Source: Pseudomonadota bacterium (GTDB lineage Bacteria > Pseudomonadota > Gammaproteobacteria > Burkholderiales > Casimicrobiaceae). Taken from it: a DNA stretch of 5,067 nucleotides. Below are positions 1-4,680 of this stretch, piece after piece. The notes under the pieces were generated by a model. The model was not told the DNA's origin, did not search any database, and saw only the letters and a program-made list of their open reading frames with translations. The first letter of the stretch is position 1, and every line of letters starts with the position of its first letter. The stretch covers positions 1 to 5,067 of the forward strand of contig JAKLIE010000178.1 of the NCBI GenBank assembly GCA_022709775.1, given 5' to 3'. Both the position numbers and the translations under genes were made by a program.

Positions 1-219
1 ATCTTCACGCCCGGCTACCGCAACCGCTTCGGGCACCCGCGCCCGGAGGTCGTCGCGCGGTACGTCGCACGCGGATCGACGACGCTGCGCACCGACCGGG
101 ACGGGGCGGTCACGTTCGAGGTCGGCCCCGCGCGAATCGCGCGCCTCGAGCGCGCGAGGGCCGTCGGTGCGCGCTACTGGCTCGACTCTCCCGCCGATGT
201 CGGCGGGTCGCCCGATTGA
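1..219 (+). CDS. comEC: ComEC/Rec2 competence protein, C-terminal fragment
   Basis: This is the last 72 codons of a gene entering from the left edge in frame 1 and ending at TGA 217-219. The peptide begins IFTPGYRNRFGHPRPEVV and continues with a stretch containing LRTDRDGAV and, near the end, ARYWLDSP. The GYRNRFGHP segment followed by R-x-x-RDGAV is typical of the end of the metallo-beta-lactamase-like domain that closes ComEC/Rec2. ComEC is the inner-membrane channel that passes single-stranded DNA into the cytoplasm during natural transformation; full-length proteins are usually 700-850 residues, so about nine tenths lies outside the window. The membrane channel domain cannot be inspected here. 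The last 46 bases overlap the 3' end of the convergent gene on the minus strand. The family call rests on remembered motif similarity over a short piece, but the motif is distinctive. Confidence 0.8.
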   Translation: MFTPGYRNRFGHPRPEVVARYVARGSTTLRTDRDGAVTFEVGPARIARLERARAVGARYWLDSPADVGGSPD

Positions 220-1352
220 CTCGCTTCGCGCGCCCTCGCGAGCACCCGTGCCCGCAGCTCGCGCGTCGAGATGCCCCGCGTGTAGGGGATGAGCTCGAGG
301 CCGTGCGTCGCCAGGATCTCGCCGTACATGCGGTCGCGCGCGGCGGGCTCGAGCTCGTCGGCATGGCAGACGACGTGGATGCCGAGCGCGTCGAGATAGC
401 GGGGCGACACCCGGAGCGGTGCATCGGGCACCACCTGGTCGACGTGTCGGCATGCGGCGACGACGGCGACACGCTCCTCCATCGTCATCACGGGGGCGCC
501 CTTGTAGCTCGCGATCGTCGCGTCGCTGTGGATCCCGACGACCAGGCGGTCTCCCAGGTCGCGTGCCTGCCGCAGGAAGTTGACGTGGCCGGCATGGAAC
601 AGGTCCGCGCACATGTCCGTGTAGACGACGCGCCCGCCGGCGACGCTCGGCTGGCCGGTCGGGTTCCAGCGAAAGACCGTTCGTTCGCGCGGGGCCTCGC
701 GCCGGTGATCCCAGTCGCCCGTGTCGAACTCGATGCGCCAGTTCGGGAACAGGGTGTCCAGCACGCGGTCCGGACTCCGGGGCACGTGGACCGGAACGCC
801 CTCGAAGGACCCCGCACTCGGCGGAAGGACGTCGACCGCGTCGAGCGCACGCTGGCTCCTGCCTCCGGGGTAGAGGACGACGTGCGCGTCGGTCCGCGAG
901 AAACGGAAGACGTCGACGAACGGCCAACCCCAGGCTCGCGGAAACCCGACGTCGAGGCCGATGGGATCGCTGCGCCACGACACGTTGCCGTATTCCCCGC
1001 ACATCACCTGGTCCACGATGGCGACACGCAGGTCGCGGTCGTCGGCCAGGACATCCATCACCCTGGCGAATGCGGCATCCTCGACCAGAAGATCGACGTC
1101 GTCGTCCCAGGGGATGATCCTGCCTCCGTGCCTCGCGTAGCCGAGGAGCGAGCCGGCCTCGAGCATGGCCGGGGCGCCCACGCGCCGGGCCGCGCCGGCG
1201 ATGCGGGCGACCAGCCCCGCCGCGCGGGCGCGGGTCACCGGCGTCCAGACGTCGGCGAATGCGGGCAGCGGCAGGTCGGTCGGGATCACGATGAGGGGTT
1301 TGCGACCGCCGGACGGGCCGCCGGTCCCGTACACGATTCTATCCTCCGGCAT
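174..1352 (-). CDS. LicD-family phosphotransferase fused to CTP:phosphocholine/ethanolamine-type cytidylyltransferase
   Basis: The product is a 392-residue predicted cytosolic protein. Residues ~55-225 look like the LicD/fukutin family: E65-x-GSLLGYARHGG, then PWDDDVD at 81-87 (the acidic metal/catalytic cluster), WPFVDVF at 143-149, and a late P-x-x-x-x-FEGVPVHVP segment around 177-191 ending in a P-NWR motif. Residues ~242-375 form a cytidylyltransferase of the HxGH class: HAGH at 253-256, RQARDLGDRLVVGIHSD, K284-G-x-PVMTMEER, ACRHVDQVV, and YTRGISTRELR at 357-367, equivalent to the RTxGIST motif. This half resembles eukaryotic-type choline/ethanolamine-phosphate cytidylyltransferases more than the LicC (MobA-like) type. 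By family knowledge, the C-terminal half would make a CDP-linked headgroup and the LicD half would move the phospho-headgroup onto a glycan or lipid; the actual substrate is inferred. No choline kinase or choline transporter is present in the window. The ATG at 1352-1350 is preceded by AAAGGGG 7 nt upstream. The frame stays open to 1532, but the extra 60 residues are Arg/Pro/Ser-rich and unlike either domain, and they would run into the divergent gene. Confidence 0.88.
   Translation of the reverse strand: MPEDRIVYGTGGPSGGRKPLIVIPTDLPLPAFADVWTPVTRARAAGLVARIAGAARRVGAPAMLEAGSLLGYARHGGRIIPWDDDVDLLVEDAAFARVMDVLADDRDLRVAIVDQVMCGEYGNVSWRSDPIGLDVGFPRAWGWPFVDVFRFSRTDAHVVLYPGGRSQRALDAVDVLPPSAGSFEGVPVHVPRSPDRVLDTLFPNWRIEFDTGDWDHRREAPRERTVFRWNPTGQPSVAGGRVVYTDMCADLFHAGHVNFLRQARDLGDRLVVGIHSDATIASYKGAPVMTMEERVAVVAACRHVDQVVPDAPLRVSPRYLDALGIHVVCHADELEPAARDRMYGEILATHGLELIPYTRGISTRELRARVLARAREASQSGDPPTSAGESSQ
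190..207. terminator. Inverted repeat at the comEC / LicD-fusion convergent overlap
   Basis: CCCGCCGA (190-197) and TCGGCGGG (200-207) form a perfect 8-base inverted repeat around TG. A real RNA loop would open the inner pairs, leaving roughly a 6-bp GC stem with a 6-nt loop. It lies inside the coding ends of both convergent genes, a plausible place for a bidirectional terminator. There is no T tract on either side, so intrinsic termination is uncertain and it may be only coding constraint in GC-rich DNA. Confidence 0.3.
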
Positions 1353-1471
1353 CGGGCGGCCCCTTTGCCCGACCGGAGGACGCCACGCCGTGCGCGAACG
1401 TCGCCAACCGCATCGTACCGGTCGTGGCGGCGAGGGTGCCTGCCGCGTGCATCGGCTGCTAGACTGCCCCG
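1353..1471. promoter_or_regulatory. Divergent promoter region between the LicD fusion and the solute-binding gene
   Basis: This 119-base gap separates two outward-facing genes and must carry promoters for both unless they are read through from elsewhere. On the plus strand TAGACT (1460-1465) resembles a -10 hexamer; transcription from it would begin about at the ATG at 1472, and no Shine-Dalgarno sequence precedes that ATG, so a leaderless transcript is possible. I could not find a convincing -35 element on either strand, nor a clear operator. GGAGGA at 1375-1380 is not positioned for any gene I accept. Confidence 0.35.
1360..1366 (-). promoter_or_regulatory. Ribosome-binding site of the LicD-cytidylyltransferase gene
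   Basis: Read on the minus strand this is AAAGGGG, 7 nt before the ATG at 1352-1350. It decides the start in favour of this ATG over the upstream ATG at 1532, which would place 60 low-complexity residues in front of the protein. Confidence 0.6.
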
Positions 1472-2644
1472 ATGAGCATGTTGCAGTGCCTGACGGCCCG
1501 ATCGATTGGCGTCGCGGTCGCGGCCCTGGCATTCGTTGCGGCGCCCGGCCGCGCAGCCGAAGGCGTCCCGGCCGACTACGTCGACTGGGCGTGCGCGATG
1601 AAAGTCCCGGGCATCCCCTGCGAGGCGGGAGCCGTCCCTCTGACGGGCGAGCTCAAGCTCTCGGTCGCGGTCGCGCCGGCGTTCCCGCTGGGGGCGGCCG
1701 CCAGGGCGTGGGCGGATGCGATGGCCGCTTCCGCGTCGGGGCGCGTCGACGCGAAGCTCCACCCGGGAGCGGCGCTCGCGCAGCGCGACGCCGGACGCGA
1801 GTTCTTCGCGCTGCGCGACGGCGCGGCCGACCTCGCGGTCGGGTCGGCGCTCGCGTGGTCGGCGCAGCTTCCCGCGCTCGCGGTCTACGCGCTGCCGTGG
1901 ATCGCGCCGGAGCCGGCGGACCTCGCGGCGCTGACGACGTCGCCGGAGGTCGCCGGCGAGCTTATGAAGCGCGCGGTGGCCGACGGCGTCGTGCTGCTCG
2001 CGATCGCGCCGCTGGGACACCGCTCGCTCGCGACGGTCGAGCGCGTCGTGCGCTCGCCGGCGGATCTCGCGGGTCTGCGGCTTCGCGTCACCGGCGGTCC
2101 GCTCGTCGTCGAGACGCTCGCGGCGCTGGGCGCGCGCCCCGAGGCGATGAGCTTCATCCAGGCGCAGGAGGCGCTCGCCGCGGGTCGCCTCGACGGCCAG
2201 GACGGCATGGCGACGAGCTTCGTCGCGGCGCGGTTCCCGGCGACGGGCTACCGGCAGTTGCTGCGCTGGGGCGCGTTCGGCGACGCGATGGTGTTCGCGG
2301 TGCGCCGGCCGGTGTGGAACGCGTGGTCCGAGGCGCAGCGGAAGACCGCGCTGGACACGGCGCGCGCGATCGCGTCGGGCGCGACCGCCGCCGCGCGCGA
2401 GGAGGCCGCGGAGGCCGCGCTGGTCGCGCAGGGCATGGGCGAGGTGCGGCTGACGCGCGCCGGACACGCCGCGTTCGCCGCGGCTGCCGCATCGGTGCGT
2501 GCGAGCCGCGCGGAAGCGGTGGGGGCGGACGTCGTCGCGGCCGCGGAGCGAGCCGTGGCGCAGGCCCGCGAGGCGCGCGACGCGCAGGCGGCCGGCACCG
2601 TCGTGGCGCCTGCCACCGCCCCGGCGCCCGCGCCGGCGAAATGA
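1472..2644 (+). CDS. TRAP-type (DctP-like) periplasmic solute-binding protein
   Basis: The product is 390 residues. Residues 1-29 form a signal peptide (SIGVAVAALAFVAA core, cleavage probably after A28 or A29), so the protein should act in the periplasm. The DctP fold starts near residue 60 (ELKLSVAVAP) and shows the family landmarks: a GRVDAKLHPGA-like segment (90-100), DGAADLAVGSALAW (116-129), LPWI, SPADLAGLRLRVTGGP (195-210) where R205 matches the conserved carboxylate-binding arginine, and ALAAGRLDGQDG (234-245), matching the family's 'AL-x-x-G-x-VDGQE' motif. Such proteins deliver organic acids or related ligands to TRAP permeases. Unusual features are a ~28-residue insert after the signal peptide with two cysteines (C41, C50) that could form a disulfide, and an Ala/Pro-rich C-terminal tail (~365-390). 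No DctQ or DctM permease gene follows; instead a four-base ATGA overlap leads into the next gene, so this is an orphan binding protein within the window. The ATG at 1472 lacks a visible ribosome-binding site; ATG 1478 is an alternative that barely changes the product. Confidence 0.85.
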   Translation: MSMLQCLTARSIGVAVAALAFVAAPGRAAEGVPADYVDWACAMKVPGIPCEAGAVPLTGELKLSVAVAPAFPLGAAARAWADAMAASASGRVDAKLHPGAALAQRDAGREFFALRDGAADLAVGSALAWSAQLPALAVYALPWIAPEPADLAALTTSPEVAGELMKRAVADGVVLLAIAPLGHRSLATVERVVRSPADLAGLRLRVTGGPLVVETLAALGARPEAMSFIQAQEALAAGRLDGQDGMATSFVAARFPATGYRQLLRWGAFGDAMVFAVRRPVWNAWSEAQRKTALDTARAIASGATAAAREEAAEAALVAQGMGEVRLTRAGHAAFAAAAASVRASRAEAVGADVVAAAERAVAQAREARDAQAAGTVVAPATAPAPAPAK

Positions 2645-3453
2645 CCGCGGCGCTCGTCGTCGCGGACAGCGTGACGGCGTTGCCTCCCGGGGCGCGCGGC
2701 GCCGTGCTCGTCACCGGATCGCACGGAGGCATGATCGCGGCGCACTACGCGATGGCGGCCGGCGTGCGCGCGGCGGTCTTCAACGATGCGGGGCGCGGGC
2801 TCGACGACGCCGGCCTCGCGGGGGTCGTCGCGCTCGACGGCGCCGGCATGGCCGCGGCCGCGATCGCGCACACGTCCGCGCGGATCGCCGTCGCGTCAGA
2901 CACGCTCGCGCGCGGCGTGATCGCGTTCGCCAACGCGAAGGCGGCGGCGCTGGGCGTCTCGGCCGGCATGCCATGCGGCGAGGCGGTCGAGCGCCTGCGA
3001 GCCGCACCGATGCCGTCAGGACCGCTTCCCCTGCAGCGCGAATCGCGGATGGTGCTCGCGGCGGGTACCGCGGTCGCCGTGCCGATCGTCGGGCTCGACT
3101 CGATCGGCGGCATCGAGTCGTCCCATGCCGGTGCGGTGCTGGTGATCGGGTCGCACGGCGCGCTGCACGGCGGCGATCCGGCGAGCGCATTGCCGATCGA
3201 CGCCGCCGGCGCGTTCTTCCACGATGCAGGCATCGGTCGCGACGAGGCGGGCGTCTCGCGACTCCCCGTGCTCGACGCACGCAGGATCCCGGCGGCGACC
3301 GTCGACCACCGCAGCGCCCGCATCGGCGACGCGCGGTCGATGTGGGCGACGGGAACGCTGTCGCGCGTCAACGCGGCGGCGGCGCGGCGGGGCCTGGCGT
3401 TCGGGATGCGCGTCGACGACGCGGCGCGCATCCTCGCGACGCGCGCAGCGTGA
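2641..3453 (+). CDS. Uncharacterised protein with two tandem copies of a GSHG/DAG/SARI domain
   Basis: The product is 270 residues with no signal peptide or membrane segment, so it is probably cytosolic. It consists of two homologous halves. Half one has D9-S, AVLVTGSHGG (21-30), F47-x-DAG (47-51), D66, H77-x-SARI (77-82), N98 and GM (109-110). Half two has D153-S, AVLVIGSHGA (165-174), F193-x-DAG (193-197), D212, H223-x-SARIGD (223-230), N244 and GM (255-256). From the F-x-DAG motif onward the halves align without gaps at an offset of 146 residues, with about 29 of 75 positions identical by my hand count. Shared G, S, H, D, R and N positions look like ligand-binding or catalytic residues, but I cannot name the family or a reaction. 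The start ATG overlaps the stop of the binding-protein gene (ATGA, 2641-2644) and has no Shine-Dalgarno sequence of its own, so translational coupling is likely. This implies a shared pathway, perhaps metabolism of whatever the binding protein captures (inference). The frame stays open far upstream, but that part is an Arg/Gly-rich shadow of the binding-protein gene. Confidence 0.8.
   Translation: MTAALVVADSVTALPPGARGAVLVTGSHGGMIAAHYAMAAGVRAAVFNDAGRGLDDAGLAGVVALDGAGMAAAAIAHTSARIAVASDTLARGVIAFANAKAAALGVSAGMPCGEAVERLRAAPMPSGPLPLQRESRMVLAAGTAVAVPIVGLDSIGGIESSHAGAVLVIGSHGALHGGDPASALPIDAAGAFFHDAGIGRDEAGVSRLPVLDARRIPAATVDHRSARIGDARSMWATGTLSRVNAAAARRGLAFGMRVDDAARILATRAA
2662..2997 (+). repeat. First copy of the internal protein domain duplication
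   Basis: This encodes residues 8-119 of the duplicated-domain protein and contains GSHGG, FNDAG, HTSARI and the GM-x-x-x-EA end. Compared with the second copy it lacks the GD following SARI (it reads SARIAV) and carries ARGVIAFAN where the second copy reads ATGTLSRVN. The repeat is visible in protein; the DNA has diverged, so the duplication is old. Confidence 0.7.
3094..3435 (+). repeat. Second copy of the internal protein domain duplication
   Basis: This encodes residues 152-265. It starts with LDSIGG, then GSHGA, FHDAG, HRSARIGD and RVN, and ends with GMRVDDAARIL. A two-residue length difference lies between the GSHG and F-x-DAG motifs relative to the first copy. A linker of about 30 residues (120-151) joins the copies. 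Confidence 0.7.
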
Positions 3454-3521
3454 TGCCGGTCTCGGGCGCGTCCGGTTGACGCCGGATCCCGGCGGAGCGC
3501 GAAACGGCTGCGCGAACCGCG

Positions 3522-3543
3522 GGCCGGGTCTTGCGACCCGGCC
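3522..3543. terminator. Hairpin between convergent genes, likely bidirectional terminator
   Basis: GGCCGGGTC (3522-3530), a TTGC loop, and GACCCGGCC (3535-3543) form a perfect 9-bp GC-rich stem. It sits in the 104-base gap between the stop of the duplicated-domain gene (3453) and the stop of the minus-strand hydrolase gene (3558), the expected place for a shared terminator. No clear T tract follows on either strand, which is common in GC-rich genomes but leaves the mechanism open. A shorter inverted repeat (GCCGG-atc-CCGGC, 3481-3493) lies just upstream. Confidence 0.55.
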
Positions 3544-3557
3544 GGGCTGCTGCGCCC

Positions 3558-4529
3558 TCAGTCGACGAACCTGCCCAGCCGCACCGCGGTCTCGCCGACC
3601 TTCGGCTTGCGCGTGGGCATGATCAGCACGCAGTCGTCGTGCGGCGTGCGCACGTCGGCGCCGCCGTCGGTCGCGAGCAGCGTGCCCGCCTCCGGCACGA
3701 CCTTGAGTCCATGCACCGGCATGGCGAACGCGAACCGGTCGGTCCCGATCGTCACCGCATGGGTCACGGCGATCGCACGTTGCTGCCGCGGCGGTGCCGT
3801 GCCGACCCGTGCGTCCGCATCGGCGCCGCCGATCGTCCCGTAATGCGCGAGGAAGCGGATCGTCGCCTCGAGCGCGACCACGGGCGCGGCACGCTCCCAG
3901 TGCTGCCCGCACTCGACGAGGAGCGCCGCGCGCGGATCGGCCGGATCGTCGAAGAACGCGTAGTCGCGCACGCGACGGCCGGCGGCGTGCCCGGCATCGA
4001 TCACGATGTCCCTCGGGATGCCGACGGCACGGGCGAGCGCGAGCCCCTTCGGATGCGAGCCGGCGAGCGCCAGTGGCGGGCAGGGGTCGGTCATCGAGTG
4101 GAGGTCGAGCAGCGCATCCGCTCGGTCGATGACCGGCCGCAGCTCGCGGGCGCGCGCGAGCTCGCGGGTCACGCGCGGGCCGTCGAGCACGTCCGCCGAC
4201 CACAGCCGGTTGTAGTCCTCGTCGACGCAGCGCGACGCGAACGGATCGCCGCGGTCGAACGACCGGTAGGCGGCGACGTTCGCGAATACGAACGTGAGCG
4301 TGCCGCGCACCGGGCGCAGACCCTCGCCGAGCAGCGCGTCGACCGCGATCGCGCCGCACACCTCGTTGCCGTGCGTGAGCGCCTGCACGACCACGTGGGG
4401 CCCGGGCGCGGGCGACGCGAACGTCCACACGTAAGGAAGGCCCGCATTGCCGGCTTCCCAGCGCGAGATGTCGGGGAACGCGACCTCGATCGCGTGGGCC
4501 GGCGTCGAGGGTGTCGCCGGGGCGTTCAA
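3558..4529 (-). CDS. Succinylglutamate desuccinylase/aspartoacylase-family zinc hydrolase
   Basis: The product is 323 residues, a normal length for this M14-like metallohydrolase family, which removes acyl groups from amino acids (for example N-succinylglutamate or N-acetylaspartate) in the cytosol. Visible motifs are ALTHGNEVCG with H53 and E56 as predicted zinc ligands, a FVFANVAAYRSFDRGDPF segment, D105-YNR108 matching the family's D-x-NR substrate-binding motif, LLDLHSM with H144 as the third zinc ligand, and ALLVECGQHW with E206 as the predicted catalytic glutamate. The C-terminal ~80 residues form the beta-rich domain usual for the family. All key residues are present, so it should be active. 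The exact substrate cannot be told; no arginine-succinyl-transferase pathway genes are nearby, so I would not call it astE. I chose the TTG at 4529-4527 because GGGGAGGA lies 6 nt upstream and homology begins soon after. An in-frame ATG at 4607-4605 would add 26 Arg/Gly/Pro-rich residues (349 in total) without a comparable ribosome-binding site. Confidence 0.87.
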   Translation of the reverse strand: MNAPATPSTPAHAIEVAFPDISRWEAGNAGLPYVWTFASPAPGPHVVVQALTHGNEVCGAIAVDALLGEGLRPVRGTLTFVFANVAAYRSFDRGDPFASRCVDEDYNRLWSADVLDGPRVTRELARARELRPVIDRADALLDLHSMTDPCPPLALAGSHPKGLALARAVGIPRDIVIDAGHAAGRRVRDYAFFDDPADPRAALLVECGQHWERAAPVVALEATIRFLAHYGTIGGADADARVGTAPPRQQRAIAVTHAVTIGTDRFAFAMPVHGLKVVPEAGTLLATDGGADVRTPHDDCVLIMPTRKPKVGETAVRLGRFVD

Positions 4530-4535
4530 GGCGAG

Positions 4536-4543
4536 TCCTCCCC
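4536..4543 (-). promoter_or_regulatory. Strong Shine-Dalgarno deciding a TTG start
   Basis: Read on the minus strand this is GGGGAGGA, 6 nt before the TTG at 4529-4527. It is the best ribosome-binding site in the window and is the reason for preferring TTG over the upstream ATG at 4607. Confidence 0.7.
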
Positions 4544-4670
4544 GGCCGGGACGCAGCGGAGGGCCAGTCTTCCCGTCGGCACGCGTGCGGCCCCGGGGCG
4601 ACGCCATCCGTGACGCTCGTGTGACGTTGCCGGGCTTAGGGTCGCGGTCAGAGACATTTCGACGCCCCGA

Positions 4671-4675
4671 AAGGA
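4671..4675 (+). promoter_or_regulatory. Ribosome-binding site of the secreted-protein gene
   Basis: AAGGA, within AAGGAAGG (4671-4678), lies 5 nt before the ATG at 4681. It favours this start over the in-frame GTG at codon 16, which has no such sequence although it would give a shorter signal peptide. Confidence 0.6.
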
Positions 4676-4680
4676 AGGCA

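Larger units (their letters stand above)
4530..4680. promoter_or_regulatory. Divergent intergenic region between hydrolase and secreted-protein genes
   Basis: This 151-base gap separates two outward-facing genes, so it should hold their promoters. It contains two adjacent 10-base perfect palindromes, GCACGCGTGC (4579-4588) and GCCCCGGGGC (4590-4599), and a direct repeat GTGACG at 4610-4615 and 4621-4626, spaced 11 bases or about one helical turn. These could be regulator sites, but short GC palindromes are expected by chance at this base composition. I found no convincing -35/-10 pair. Confidence 0.3.

Noticed and set aside
216..1475. Long plus-strand frame antisense to the LicD-cytidylyltransferase gene (419 codons)
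   Set aside because: Its translation is Arg/Asp/Val/His-rich with no domain, while the minus strand carries several ordered family motifs. It is the usual mirror frame in GC-rich DNA.
1286..2467. Minus-strand frame opposite the binding-protein gene (393 codons)
   Set aside because: It is Arg-rich with no recognisable motif and lies antisense to a gene with a signal peptide and clear DctP landmarks.
1165..2640. In-frame upstream extension of the duplicated-domain gene, including a GTG at 1390 preceded by GGAGGA (1375-1380)
   Set aside because: The extension would overlap the whole binding-protein gene in another frame and is Arg/Gly-rich low-complexity sequence. The GSHG-type homology starts only after 2641, where an ATGA overlap gives a natural start.
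3016..4428. Minus-strand frame of 470 codons crossing the convergent gap
   Set aside because: It is very rich in Arg and Ala, overlaps two motif-supported genes in other frames and spans the hairpin at 3522-3543.
3558..4529. Calling the hydrolase astE of the arginine succinyltransferase pathway
   Set aside because: The family contains many acyl-amino-acid hydrolases, and no astA, astB, astC or astD gene is next to it, so the specific symbol is not justified.
3531..4613. Plus-strand frame of 360 codons opposite the hydrolase gene
   Set aside because: It is an Arg/His/Asp-rich shadow; the minus strand holds a complete set of zinc-hydrolase residues.
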